DNA from: Calliopum simillimum
Lineage: Eukaryota; Arthropoda; Insecta; Diptera; Lauxaniidae
DNA: 64,000 nucleotides
Assembly: GCA_951812925.1 (NCBI GenBank)
Contig: OX638369.1
Coordinates: 16,583,329-16,647,328, forward strand
Direction of reading: 5' to 3'
Every line of letters begins with the position of its first letter. Position 1 is the stretch's first letter. Position numbers and translations under genes: made by a program. The notes under the pieces were generated by a model. It was not told the origin of the DNA and did no database searches. It saw only the letters and a program-made list of their open reading frames with translations. Shown in pieces: positions 24,541-35,969 of the stretch.

Positions 24541-24829
24541 ATACTGAATTGAGCATAAGAAAGTCCATAGCAAATAAGATCAGGCTACGCAAGTGGCAAT
24601 TGACACAACATACTCTTCGGAAAGCATTCAGCAAAGCTTGCAGCCAAGTTTGCACGTGAGTGTAATCCACAAAACAGTTGGGTTGATGGAAGACCAAATG
24701 TCACATGGAAAAGATTTTTTAAGAATCATGAAGTTGACCGTACTTATTCGATCATAATGTATGATGCTATGAAAGATTTTATCGCATGCTAGTTTAAAAG
24801 ACATCTTAACCTAAGTATTAGAATGGGAC

Positions 24830-26760
24830 TTTTATTCACATTGCATTTAAAATTCATACACCATTTTCAGTCGCATGAGATTTTTAGTTCAATGCAACTT
24901 TCTCATTGATATGTGTATGTTATTTTCTGTCTTGTGCGATTTTCTAGTGCAATATGTCTTTCGGTTGTTGTTACACATGCTCTGAAAAACTGTCATTTTT
25001 TATCGCATGCGACTTTTTTGCATCATGTGACTTTTGTTCCACGAAGGACTTATTAGAAAGTGGCTTTTTATTCATATCACATTTCAAAGTCGTACAAACA
25101 ATTTTGTTTCTTGAAACTTTTACTTTGTTTAATGCAACTTTTTAACACACAAATGGATATAACTTTCTATCTTATGCAATAGTATAGCGAATTCCGGCTT
25201 CATGCAGACATTTTTGTTGCATAAGATTTAATTTTCTACGTTATACAATTTGCTAGCGCGGTACGTATTTCCGTCATTCGATCATGTATGCCTTGAAAAA
25301 CTGATAGTTTTTTATCGCATGCAACTTTTCTTTGTCATGTGATAAGAATGCGGCTTTTTATTCATATCACATTTCAAAGTCGTACCAACAATTTTGTCGC
25401 TTGAGGCTTTACTTTGTTTAATGAAACCTTTTAACTCACAAATGAATTAAATTTTCTATCTTATGCAATATTGTAGCACAATACGGCTTTCAATTGTCAT
25501 GTACGCCAAGAAAAACTGATAATTTTTATCGCATGTGATTTTTTGTGTCATGTCATCTTTATTCTACAGACATTTTTGTCGCATAAGATTTTATTTTCTA
25601 TCTTATTTAATTTGCTCGCGCGGTACGTCTTTTCCGTCATTCAATTGTCATGTATGCTTTGAAAAACTAATACTTTTTTATCGCATGCGACTTTTTTGTG
25701 TCATGTGATTTTGATTCTCTTTACGACATCTAAGCCTTTTAGAATGTGGTTTTTTAGTCATATTGCATTTCAAAGTCATTCACCTATTTTTGTTGCATGA
25801 GACTAAAACTAAGTTTAATGTAACTTTTTGACTCACATGTGTAAATAATTTTCTATTTTATGCGATTTTATCACAACACGTCTTTTCAAATATAGTTACA
25901 TTCAAATATCACATGTGCCATAAAAAAATGGAACTTTTATCGCATGCAACTTTTTTGTGTCATGTCAATTTTGTTCTATTTACGACTTATTGAAAAGTGG
26001 ATTTTTAATTATATTGCCTTTCAAAGTCATACACCATTTTGAAGTCGCATGATACTATTCTTTTAGTTTAATGCAAATTTCTGACTCACAAATGTGTTAT
26101 TAAACTTTCTCTTAGATTTTTTTAAGACTAAACAGATAAGGAAATCGTTCCCGAGTGTTCTGTATCAACTGAATTTTCACTCTTTTGAGACTTTTCGGTT
26201 TTCTAAGACTTAAAGTCGTTAGCGATTTAAGTCAAATTTGTTTGTGCCCATTACATATAAAACTTTATCGTTTATTCTATGATTTTTTTCGCTTATGCGA
26301 TATTTTCTTTGTTATTACTTACTAAGATAATATTGTATTAAAATTTTATGATATTTTAGTCTGACATTTTTTGTCGAACGCGTGACCTGTTACCTCATGA
26401 ATACAGAAAATAGGATAAAAAATCGCAAGCTATATGTATATTCAAATATCGAACGCTATAAAAAAAAGCCGTATGCTTATGAAAACTAGTGACTAAAAGT
26501 TGATTTGATAATTTGTTACGAAATAAATTAAATAATTTAGTTTTGTTTTTTCAGTTTGCAAGCCATATGTGGTTTCAGGACTTTTTGCGATTTATAGGTC
26601 AATTATTATTTTAAATCGCATGTTATTTTAATTTTTTTGTGATGTTTCAGTCATATGCGACTTTCAACAATTTTATAATTTTCAATGAGGTATAACTTTT
26701 CTATGACATGTAAATTTTCAGTAGCATGCAAGCGAAACTAATCATGCAAAGTGCACGGAT
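24830..26760 (+). repeat. Irregular GCATGC-rich repeat field
   Basis: Diverged copies of a phrase such as TTTTTATCGCATGCGACTTT recur near 24995, 25310, 25530, 25676 and 25936, with other shared phrases between them (CATTTCAAAGTCGTAC, ACTCACAAATG, TTTTCTATCTTATGC). Spacing is irregular (about 150-315 bp). It appears to be an old, scrambled tandem repeat. Confidence 0.65.
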
Positions 26761-27035
26761 TATGGATTGTATTTATTTATGATCTTTACACTGATAGTTG
26801 TCGTCTCTCCAAATCGCTAGCAAATATATGAGACCTAGATGTCGCATGCTATAAAGAAACCCATGCTGAAAAAAAAAAAAAAAAAATTTGTTTTCGTAAA
26901 ATTGCAAGGAGACTCAAAGCCTTGGGTTATCGCTGTCTTGCAACTTCTGTATATGGAACTTGTAAATTTTAAAACGCATGTAAAGGGTTCTTACAAATTT
27001 TTATTAGTAAACGACTTTTTCATAATATTCGAATT

Positions 27036-27202
27036 TTTATTGCATGCGACTTTTATTTCATTGCATGCGACTTTTTCATTGCATGTGACTTTTTATTGCA
27101 TGCGACTTTTTTATTGCATGCTACTTTTTTATTGCATGTGACTTTTTCATTGCATGCGACTTTTTATTGCATGCGACTTTTTATGGTATGCTACTTTTTT
27201 AT
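27036..27202 (+). repeat. 18-bp tandem array
   Basis: About nine copies of ATTGCATGCGACTTTTT with C/T changes in the middle. It is the homogeneous end of the 24.8-27.2 kb field and accounts for the His/Cys/Phe-rich tail of a 100-codon frame (26839-27141). Confidence 0.85.
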
Positions 27203-28849
27203 TTTTTTTTTTCAGAAGCTATTGAAATTTGGTTTAATTGAGCGCTATGCAACATTTTTTTCAGTGTCATCTTAGCAACTATCAAACTAACGACTTGTGA
27301 GTGTAAATCTGACGTTTGGTAAGTTACCACAGTTTGTCGTGGTGTTTTTTTTTTTTTTTCTGTCTTTCAATGAATTGTTGTTGCTTGCATTTATTAGTAA
27401 ATGGAAATGTTGCTGATAAGTTTTTCTTTTTAACTTTTAGCCTCCTCTTTCCCCACCAGCATAATTTTAGCATGTTTTCTAAATACATATGTTGTTGCCC
27501 TGGTACTTTTTGCTTCCTTTTGCAGGTGTTATTTTAGAGCTTCCTCTCTGGAAATATATTTTTTAGCTATTTTTAAAAATTACACTGAAAACAGATATGC
27601 CTTTTTTTTAATGTTAAATTTTTGCTTTGGAGAGAGCAGTACACGAACTTTTTAATGGCAATCAAAATAGTTGGTAAATATTTAAGTAGAACACTTTCAT
27701 TGCCCACTGTAAAAATTTACGCATTAAATCGATATTTCACTTGATGTCCAACGACATATGAACATAAAAATGTAACCTGAAACTGAATAAATATGCCAGT
27801 TACTTTTGAAGCTCAATGGGGGAATCAAAGGGATCATAAATGATCGCTGATATACAGTTGCTCGTTAATCGATCCCACAATTCTGATGCAGCACGTTCTA
27901 TGTGTTGTTGATGATTGACGAAATCACAAAATAACAACAAACACACTTCAAATAACTAATTACGGCGGCATCTTTGAGCGCCAACGCTGGTGGCCCATAG
28001 CCCATCATATGATTATCGAACAATACAGGGTGTTCCACTTGTGATTACTGCCGCGTTTCTTTTTCTTGTTTTTGTTGTTGTTTTTCATTATTGATGACTT
28101 CTTGACAGATTTTGCACTGTGAAAATTTGAATGATTTGTTGTTATTGTTGTTGTTATTGTTGTTTTTTTGTTTACTATTTATGAAACGATCCAATTCAAT
28201 GTTGTGTTAAATATTAGTACCATCGAGATTTCATCATATTTGTTGGGTAGCAACACTTTGATGTGATGGATGATTGTTAATTGAAGCATTGACAGATTGA
28301 CTGACAATTGGTTGGTTGGTTGGTAGTACTACGTATGTACTCGCACGTTGTGTTATTGGAGCAGATTTATTTCATTTTATTTACTTTTCTGTGTGAAGCG
28401 GCTTTGTTTGTTGTTTGTTGTTTGTTATTTTTCTTTTATTATTTTGAACTTCTTGTTACTTTTTTGGTTGCTGGTTTTAAGTGGTATTGGCCCACATTTG
28501 AAGTGTGGGTACTCTCAAAAACTTAATTGACGTTTGAATATTATGCATAAGCATTCATCGTTGTGTTGGCCTAGAATCTGAAAAATGACAAACTTTAACA
28601 AGGCTGCCGATTGGTGGAATTTTTCTTTCATTATAGTTTTAGCGCTGCAAACCCTATTCAAGAAAAAAAATCCTTTTTACTTTGACACATAGGCAGCTCA
28701 GCCATTCCATGCCTAGCGTCACAAGATTTGGCATTATCATCTCAGATTTTTTAAGTTTCAGACAAAACCAAAAAAAAAATAGCAAAAACAAAGTGGATTC
28801 ATGGAAGTTGGGAAAAATTACAAAATCGGCAAATTGAAAAGGATCAGGG
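27203..28849. other. AT-rich DNA with GTT repeats, probably single-copy in part
   Basis: GTTATTGTTGTT-type tracts lie at 28060-28170. A stretch at 27900-28030 is more GC-rich. Frames of 60-96 codons (27316, 28308, 28654 minus) are hydrophobic because of T-rich DNA and are not recognisable proteins. Confidence 0.4.
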
Positions 28850-28855
28850 GTGATA

Positions 28856-29640
28856 GGAAATAACGCCCAAAAATCAAAACAAAATAACGCACAAACTATT
28901 TTCATATAAATTTGGACGATCATCATTTTGCAAATAACGCCCAAAATTTATTTATATGAAAATAATGTAGGCGTTGTTTCGTTGTTGGTTAGTAGGCAAT
29001 GTTTCGATTTTTTAAAGGAATAAACGAAATAACACCAAAATTTTGAACGAAATAAATCCTAAACTTTAGGCGTTATTTCTAAAATGATAATCGAACAAAT
29101 TTGGAGTAAGGAAATAACGCCCGATGAAATAACGTAAAAAATACTAAATAACGCCCAAAAAACAAAATAATTTAATAACGCCCAAAAAAAAATCGAAATA
29201 ACGCCCAAACAATATAAACCCAGTGTGCCAGACGGTTCATATCTTCGCTTTTTTTATCCGTTACGGATCCGTTACTGATCCGTTTGCGGGAGAAATTCCA
29301 AAAAAATGATTCGCTTTTTTTTTGGGAATCAGTCACACTGGGAAATGACTTTCAAAAACCAAAACGAAATAACGCCCAAATTAGTTTCATATAAATTTGG
29401 GCGTTAATCATTTTAGAAATAACGCCCAAAATTTGGGATAAATGTTTTTAGGTGTAATGTCGTTTTTATTTTTAAAAAACAAAATAAATAACGCTCAAAA
29501 ACAAAAAATGAAATAACGCCCTAAAATTTAAAGGGAAATAATTTTGGTGTTATTTTATTTTTGGGCGTTATTTTATTTTTGGACGTTATTTCATATTGTT
29601 TGAGGGATATTTTATTTTAATAATTGGGCGTTGCTAATTT
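28856..29640. repeat. Cluster of ATAACGCCCAAA motifs
   Basis: Nine exact AACGCCC sites occur on the plus strand and three exact GGGCGTT sites in the reverse sense, with several one-base variants, separated by 15-120 bp of A-rich spacer. Longer phrases also pair in inverted form (for example TTCATATAAATTTGG with nearby complements). A ~120-bp insertion with CCCAGTGTG/CACACTGGG ends lies at 29219-29342. No coding frame. Confidence 0.7.
29219..29342. mobile_element. Possible miniature element with CCCAGTGTG ends
   Basis: CCCAGTGTG at the left and CACACTGGG at the right bound a ~124-bp insert that interrupts the AACGCCC cluster; inside are GTTACGGATCCGTTAC palindromes. The short inverted ends are suggestive only; no clear target duplication. 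Confidence 0.35.
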
Positions 29641-30111
29641 CATTTTTTTATTTTTCGGAAGTTGCACAGTGGGAGATTTCGCTCATTTAGTTAATTTTAG
29701 TTTAATTTTTAAATCAAAAAGTATTTATATAAAACAATGCCAAAAAAACTATTAATTTTAAACTATTTTGGAATAAATTTCATACTTTTTTGGCATAAAT
29801 TTTAAACTTTTTTGAAAAAAAAAAACGGGATTTAATAACAAAAAGGTTAAAAACAATACTAAAAGGAATCAAAAGTAAGAAAAGTAAACTATAATTTTCT
29901 AGTGTGTAATTAAGAAAAATTCGAAGTAAACCATATTTTATATGTGTGGAGAAAACGAAAAGAGATATCGGCCTGAATATTTGTACAAATAAATGTCCTT
30001 ACATGACCAATGTTGTAGTACAATATGGAGCAAATCGGTGAACCTTGAGATTTTCGTGGCCTTCACCAGAAGACTTACAACTTTTTTCAGAGGCATGTAT
30101 CCAATACATAG
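29641..30111. other. AT-rich DNA, no feature seen
   Basis: No coding or repeat feature recognised. Confidence 0.4.
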
Positions 30112-30853
30112 ATACGTTGCTACTTATATATATTTCTGGCCTAGGCAACACTAATGTCAATAGCTAAAATCTGGCAACACCATAATAAAGTTTGACATTT
30201 TTTAGCATAAACGTACTCACAACGTTTTGATGTACAAGTGCTATTTGTTATGTTTATAATGAGTTAAGAAAATTAATTTTTCCATTGATAATTTAAGCGA
30301 TTGATAAATTATGGGATTTCCAACGAGAACAAACGTTTTTTACAACTAAGTGTTCATGCAAAATCGAATGTATTAGAGTGCAACTAATGCCCTCTATCTC
30401 ACGGTATGTCACATGACGATCTTGCATTATCAGTTCATGCACGGCATCAATGTTCTCTGTCATAACGGCCGTTTTTGGACAACCTTCACGGAATTCGTCT
30501 TTGAGCGAGCGTCGGCCACGATTGAATTCATTAAACCAGTTTTTCACAGTGCCATAGGATGGTGCTTCATCGCCATACAAGGTTTAAGTTTATCGATGCA
30601 CTCTTGTCGTGACAATTCACGTCGAAAGTTGTGAAAAATTATCACACGAAAATGTTCACGAGTTAATTCCATTTTTTTGCCAAATTGATTTTTTCAAGTC
30701 ACTGTAAACAACGCAAATGATGGTCGTACGTGAAAACGTTCTGGGAACGTTTATGCTAAAAAATGTCAGATTTTATTATGGTGTTCCCAGATTTTAGCTA
30801 TTGACATTAGTGTAGCCTAGGCCAGAAATATTTATATATAGCAGCCTACGTAT
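30112..30853 (-). mobile_element. Internally deleted mariner with ~120-bp inverted repeats
   Basis: The left repeat (about 30112-30236) and right repeat (about 30725-30853) are inverted: TTTCTGGCCTAGGC faces GCCTAGGCCAGAAA, and AATGTCAATAGCTAAAAT faces ATTTTAGCTATTGACATT. Only a few mismatches are seen. They enclose the 5' third of a mariner transposase (next entry). At ~740 bp it is far shorter than the ~1.3 kb usual for the family, so the catalytic part has been deleted. Inverted repeats this long are unusual for mariners, which commonly have ~30 bp. Confidence 0.85.
30293..30672 (-). pseudogene. Mariner transposase, N-terminal fragment
   Basis: The minus-strand frame starts at an ATG at 30672 (MELTREHFRVIIF) and carries the mariner DNA-binding half: the first helix-turn-helix (SRQECIDKL), then WFNEFNRGRRSLKDEFREG, then DRHVTYREIE, then IHSILHEHLVVKNVCSRW. 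One base is lost near 30576-30582, between KLKP and YGDEAP, breaking the frame. The frame stops just after HNLSIA, before the linker and the whole DD34D catalytic domain. About 125 of the usual ~345 residues remain. The product could at most bind DNA; it is a dead copy lying inside well-preserved inverted repeats. Confidence 0.92.
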
Positions 30854-30859
30854 ATTGTT

Positions 30860-31369
30860 TAAATTGCTACGAACGAGCCATGCTCAAAATTTGGGTAACA
30901 ACGTTGTTAAAATAACCACGTTTCTGATACTTTTGACAATCTCTCTGTGTTCAACTTTTACATAAGTGAGTTTTGGTAATTTTTTTGTTGTAAAAATATA
31001 GCTGTTGTCAAATGGCACCTTCTTAGTGAAACATTTTTCTAAAAAACTGCATCACTATATTTTTGAAATTAAATGGTCGAAAAATTTATTTTTTCCTTCA
31101 AAAAACTACTGTGCGAAGTATAATATAGACATTCAAGATAGAATTATTGAAGTGAAAGGCGCATCTACGCAACCATTAAGTGCTTGGCCATCTTCATTTC
31201 TGTCAGTGACAATGATACTCATAATCTTTGCAAAATTGGGAAGTATTTACATGCTTGCTCATTCATCCATATTACCAATCAATCAATCAATCAATGATGT
31301 AGCTATAAATGTACGTTCCACCATGTTCTTCAGCAAACGATTTGGGAACATATGAAATCTGTTAACTGC
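30860..31369 (+). other. Unidentified 116-codon frame in AT-rich DNA
   Basis: A plus-strand frame from 31005 to 31355 is open for 116 codons, begins MSNGTFLVKHF and contains a hydrophobic stretch near residues 84-108. I do not recognise it, and its composition fits chance in AT-rich sequence. A CAAT repeat at ~31278-31296 lies inside it. It abuts the tRNA-like element downstream. I treat it as non-genic. Confidence 0.2.
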
Positions 31370-31370
31370 A

Positions 31371-31875
31371 CAGCAAAAAGTTTGAGGATAAAGTATAAAT
31401 TTATTTATACTATTTGTTTTTATAAACATATGTATTCCAATTATTTGATATTATTTATAAATTTTTTTTTTATATAAAATTATTCTAAGCCAAAAACGTT
31501 TAAATTCTATAAATTTCATAACAAAATTGTATAATTCTAATATTAAATACTGTTTGAACAAAGTTTGCTTAATATACCAATTTTTTACTTCTTCATCGTG
31601 TCGGACGATGGTGTAGCGGTGTAACGAGTTTGTAATTGTAAGTAAAAATTAAATGTTTGTATGTATCACATGGACGATCGTAAGTTCGAATCCTCCTGCG
31701 ATCGTTTCTTTTTTTTTTATTGAAATTGTAATAATACTTTATTTGTATCAATTTTATACGAACAAGCATAAACGGTTTGTATACCAATGTAGCATAGATT
31801 TTATACCAAGTTTGGTGTAAATTTGTGTTCATTCCAATTTGGTTTGAATTTTACATCCAAACAATTTGCTGTGTA
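31371..31875 (+). mobile_element. Element carrying a tRNA-like module, copy 1
   Basis: CACAGCAAAAAGTTTG near the left edge faces CAAACAATTTGCTGTG at the right. Inside, TTGCTTAATATACCAATTTT is followed by a tRNA-like module (about 31603-31705): an A-box-like TGGTGTAGCGG, a TTGTAATTGTAAGTAAAAAT insertion, a B-box AGTTCGAATCC and a T-run. The same order occurs at 60627-60800 and, inverted, at 63425-63570. Whether the CACAGCAAA ends are true termini is uncertain, because they were not found at the other copies. Confidence 0.5.
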
Positions 31876-34091
31876 GTGTAAATCTAAATATTTCATCAAT
31901 CGTTTACTAACAGATGTCATTTTTGGCATTATGTGTCTTTAATTATTCCATCATAAATATATCTACTTTAGTATCTAGAATAATTCAATATATCTACATT
32001 CATATATGCATTTGATTTTGTTATATGAAAAGAAAATTTACAACTTACCGTTCTGCTCGTGTGCAGCTACAGAATTCAATCCATGTACATAAAATGATTA
32101 CGTCTTGAAAATTTGCTCGTAAATTTTCCACTCGATAACATTTGAAATTTTCTTTCAACCGAAAACACGATTTTATTCTGTTGCAATTTATGTTTAAAGA
32201 GAACAATTATGGCATTTTCAATTTCATTTTGAACAATAACTCTTTAATCAAAATTGACCTTAAAAGAAATATACATACACATCTACATACACACAAAAAT
32301 CAGAAGGAAAACTTTAATTGCACTTTTATGTATGTGATGTGGCACAAAGGCCACAGTACGGTACTACGTATTTTCAATTGAATAGAAGAAACTTCTTAGA
32401 AAAAAATGCATTAAAATGTGAGAAATTATGTAAAATATTCTCAATTAATAAAAATTTATTTATCGCCTTTTTATTGGATTTTCACTTCAATTGCACAATA
32501 CACATCATTTTGACACTGAAAATAAACAAGAGAAGAAAAAAAGAAGAAGATTATAATTAAGACCATTAGTCCCATTAAAATATTGCGTTATTCTCATTGT
32601 ATATCATATGTTAAAAGCTTACTTGCCATAGCACAAATTGAAATTATATAAGATAAAGGTCTGAACCTACAGAAAAATTATAATAATACCAAAGAAATAT
32701 TCTTATAAGTTTATGAAGTCCAATTGCCATGCTGAATATTGAACTTTAGTTTTCGTAAAATGATCTAATGAAATAATTATGACAGACTCTAAGGTAAGTA
32801 TAGATACTTAATTACGGACTAGTACCTAATTTCGTCAGTTTCAAATATTTTTGAACCAAAACATACTCTATACTTTAAGTTTATGCCAAAAATTAAAAAT
32901 AAAATTTTTATTATTAGTTAATAACTTTTTAATGATTTTTCAAACAACCAATTTTCAATAACCTTGATTTCGAACTCGTATGTTGCACATAAGTGTTAGG
33001 TATCATACAAATTTTTGTAAGGGTTTCTAGGATCGCATGTTCGTATATTCAATTGAAATTTGTTAAATTAACAATTTGAGTTAACTTAAAATTCGTTTTC
33101 CAATAGTTTTAAAGCAAAATGTACTATTTTTGATGAAGAAAACTAGGATTTTATTTCTGCCGGAATTAGGTGCATAATTTTATATGAGTGAACGTTATTC
33201 CGTGATTATCTCGTTATTAGAAAAATAAAGAACTTTCGATTTTCGAAAATAAACTATTGATAGTTATAAAACATACAAAAATTTTTTTCTTCCCCATATA
33301 ATAAGTAAACTTTTGGAGTGAGGTAATTACGGCATATGATTTTCCCTTTGAAAACTACAAATAATTGTATACAATGTGAACAATTCTCAAACAAATTTCA
33401 GAGAAGCTACGAATTTTCTACTGCCGGATAAGATAAATAAATTTTAAAATGTATAAAATGAAGTCACTTGATGTTTTTGATGGTTGCGTACGTAAAATAA
33501 ATCAAATTTTGAGTTACCACGGAATAAGACGCACGTGCTTACGGAATTAGGTTAAACGCAAAATTTTAGTTCAGAATTCGGGACAAATGCAGCGTTACGA
33601 AAAGTGTAAAGAATTATCATAATTTAAGGGTTATAGTGATCAAATCAAGCACTAATCGACTTTGGATAAATCAACCCTTATGAAAAACCACTTATCCGAT
33701 CTTAAAATTGAGTTATAAGACTTGAAAACGCTCTAGAAGTAGCAGGCACTTAAACATGCTGCAATTTGGTACACTTACTTTACGTGAAAACGAATCAACT
33801 TTCTGGTCGAAAATCACCGATATGTTCTTTAAAATATATTGAAATTTTGAGAAAAAAATGCAGCAAATTTTCGAAATATTTCAGTATGAAACTTTTGAAT
33901 CTTGTCAGGTGGGCGTGTCCTTAATCCAATCACGGCCATTTTTGCAAATAACTAGATGTTACTAGTTCATCTCAGATATTGAATTTTATTGCTCTACCTA
34001 AGCAGTTTGACTTTTATTATCTTTGCGAATTCAGTGCGTTGCAAGAATACAGAGAACGTGGTAACTAATGATTGCATAGAAACTTGATAGA
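31876..34091. other. AT-rich DNA, no feature seen
   Basis: Over 2.2 kb nothing but short frames and A/T-rich text was found. The frames at 32142-32381 and 32318-32560 have no identifiable domains. Confidence 0.4.
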
Positions 34092-34094
34092 TTA

Positions 34095-35107
34095 CACTGG
34101 TCTACACGATTTTCGACTGGAGCAACCAAATAGTGTTCCTAGAGGTATTTGGTGCGCTGAATTCGAATCTGCAATCGGTTTTTCTCTATCAGGTCAGGCT
34201 TTGGAGATAATCGACCTTTTCGATTTTTGAGGTTATAGCTCCATTTTTTCGAACATATTTTGAGAAACCCAATTTCGATCGAATATGTTTTTACACTGTT
34301 ATGGAGAAAAATTTTTAGACTTTCAACAAGTGTACCAATATCTAAGATCCGATTCAAATTGGCTGAGTTATAGCAACGAAAATTTCATTTGTATAGTAGT
34401 TTTTTACACTTTTTCGTGTTTAAGCCAAATTATACACGGTTTTTTTGCCAGTAGCTTATACAAATATATATATTTTTTATACTTTAGTTCAATAGTGTAT
34501 TTAATTGCAAATATTTGGAGTTATATTAAAATCGGATCATTTTTTAAATTTCATCTTTTTTAATTTGGCTTAAGCACGAAAATGTGTAAAAAACTACTAT
34601 ACAAATTAACTTTTCGTCTAATACCAAGAAATAAAACCAATTCTGAGTTTACGCGTCTTGAACTTGATGAATTCAGAAAGTATAAATTTTTTCCAAAAAT
34701 CTCTTAAAATATGTTAAAGCTTAAATAATTTTATCTTTAAAACTAAATGGTCTTACCTCCTCAAATTTATAGTAATTATAATTTTGTCTTAAAGACTTCC
34801 ATACCTGAACGTTAATTTTTTAATATAAACAATTAGACAATTAGACAATTAGATATTGGTACACTTGTTGAAAGTTTAAGAATTTTTCTCTATAATAGTG
34901 TAAAAACATATTATTGAAATTGGATTTCTCAAAATATGTTCGAAAAAATGGAGCTATAACCTCAAAAATCTAAAAGGTCGATTATCTCCAAAACCTGACC
35001 TGATAGAGAAAAACCGATTGCAGATTCGAATTCAGCGCACTCAAATTACTTAAGAAACATCATCTTCTTCTTCAGTCGAAATTTTTTTCGAAATTTGTCG
35101 ACCAGTG
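34095..35107 (-). mobile_element. TTA-flanked foldback element with CACTGG ends, copy 1
   Basis: CACTGGTCTACACGAT and GTCGACCAGTG form the ends, with TTA on both sides (34092-34094 and 35108-35110). The arms are inverted copies over several hundred bp (CCGATTGCAGATTCGAAT and its complement, AAATATGTTCGAAAAAATGG and its complement). The right arm is interrupted near 34617-34850 by another repeat. It lies in opposite orientation to the 58931-59976 copy. A 3-bp TWA duplication is typical of PIF/Harbinger elements, which is the best guess for the mobilising enzyme. Confidence 0.85.
34617..34850 (+). repeat. Repeat inserted in the CACTGG foldback
   Basis: This ~210-bp stretch (ACCAAGAAATAAAACCAATT to CTTCCATACCTGAACG) is absent from the equivalent place in the 58931 copy. 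Its inverted copy lies outside the element at about 35262-35460. A short ACAATTAG triplication closes it. Confidence 0.7.
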
Positions 35108-35261
35108 TTATTAAACACTTATATGGTGGAGCCGTAGTAGCTAAATAAAGCTCTCAAGTGTGTGGGTTATATCCACAGAATGCAAAATTCATTAATTTTG
35201 GAAAATAAAATAAGAGAATTTTTGTGTTCATTCGGATATTCTTTTTATATTAAAAAATTAA

Positions 35262-35460
35262 TGTTCAGTTATGGAAGTCTTTAGAAAATAGACAAAATTA
35301 TAATTACTATAAATTTGAGGAGGTAAGACCATTTAGTTTTAAAGATAAAATTATTTAAGCTTTAACATTTTTTAAGAGATTTTTGGAAAAAATTTATACT
35401 TTCTGAATTCATCAAGTTCAAGACGCGCAAACTTAGAATTGGTATTATTTCTTGGTATTC
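35262..35460 (-). repeat. Inverted partner of 34617-34850
   Basis: AGTTATGGAAGTCTTTAGA, AATTTGAGGAGGTAAGACC and CAAGACGCGCAAAC are complements of the 34.6-34.8 kb stretch. The pair straddles the right end of the foldback element. Confidence 0.75.
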
Positions 35461-35969
35461 TGGTACTTGAAATATTTTTTTAGATATTTTACTTTAAATT
35501 TGTTCGACATTAATATTACTTTGGACACATACATTTTCAGACCAATGACCGGCTAACGCTCTCTCATAGATCACTGTGCGACATTTGAAATCGGAATTGG
35601 TATATTCTTATGTAGAAACCGAACTGAAAAAAGTTTTTGAAAAATGTTGTCCAATCAAATCGATTAAAGAAGACGATTCATGAATGACACGATGTCAAAT
35701 GCGATTCTGATAAGACCAAATATTGTTCATTGTCTCACAGAAAAATGGATTTTCCCCCCTTTCCTTAGAGATAAGCAAACATGGTCAGCAGCTTTTGAGA
35801 AAAAAAGTTTAATCGCTTAAAATGGGAATAAACCCAACAAAAATAAGGTAGAAGACTATCTAATTGATATTTTTGACTTTCGGTCATGTTCAATCGTACT
35901 CTTTTGTAAACCAACACTTTATCTTGATAAGTAATTCCCTGTAAACATAGAATCGAGAAATTCCTCCGT
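35461..35969. other. Unassigned DNA upstream of an RNase H fragment
   Basis: No recognised feature. It may contain decayed parts of the retrotransposon whose RNase H region follows. Confidence 0.35.

Noticed and set aside
31005..31355. 116-codon plus-strand frame with a hydrophobic segment
   Set aside because: Not recognisable, AT-driven composition and a simple CAAT repeat inside; not enough for a gene call.
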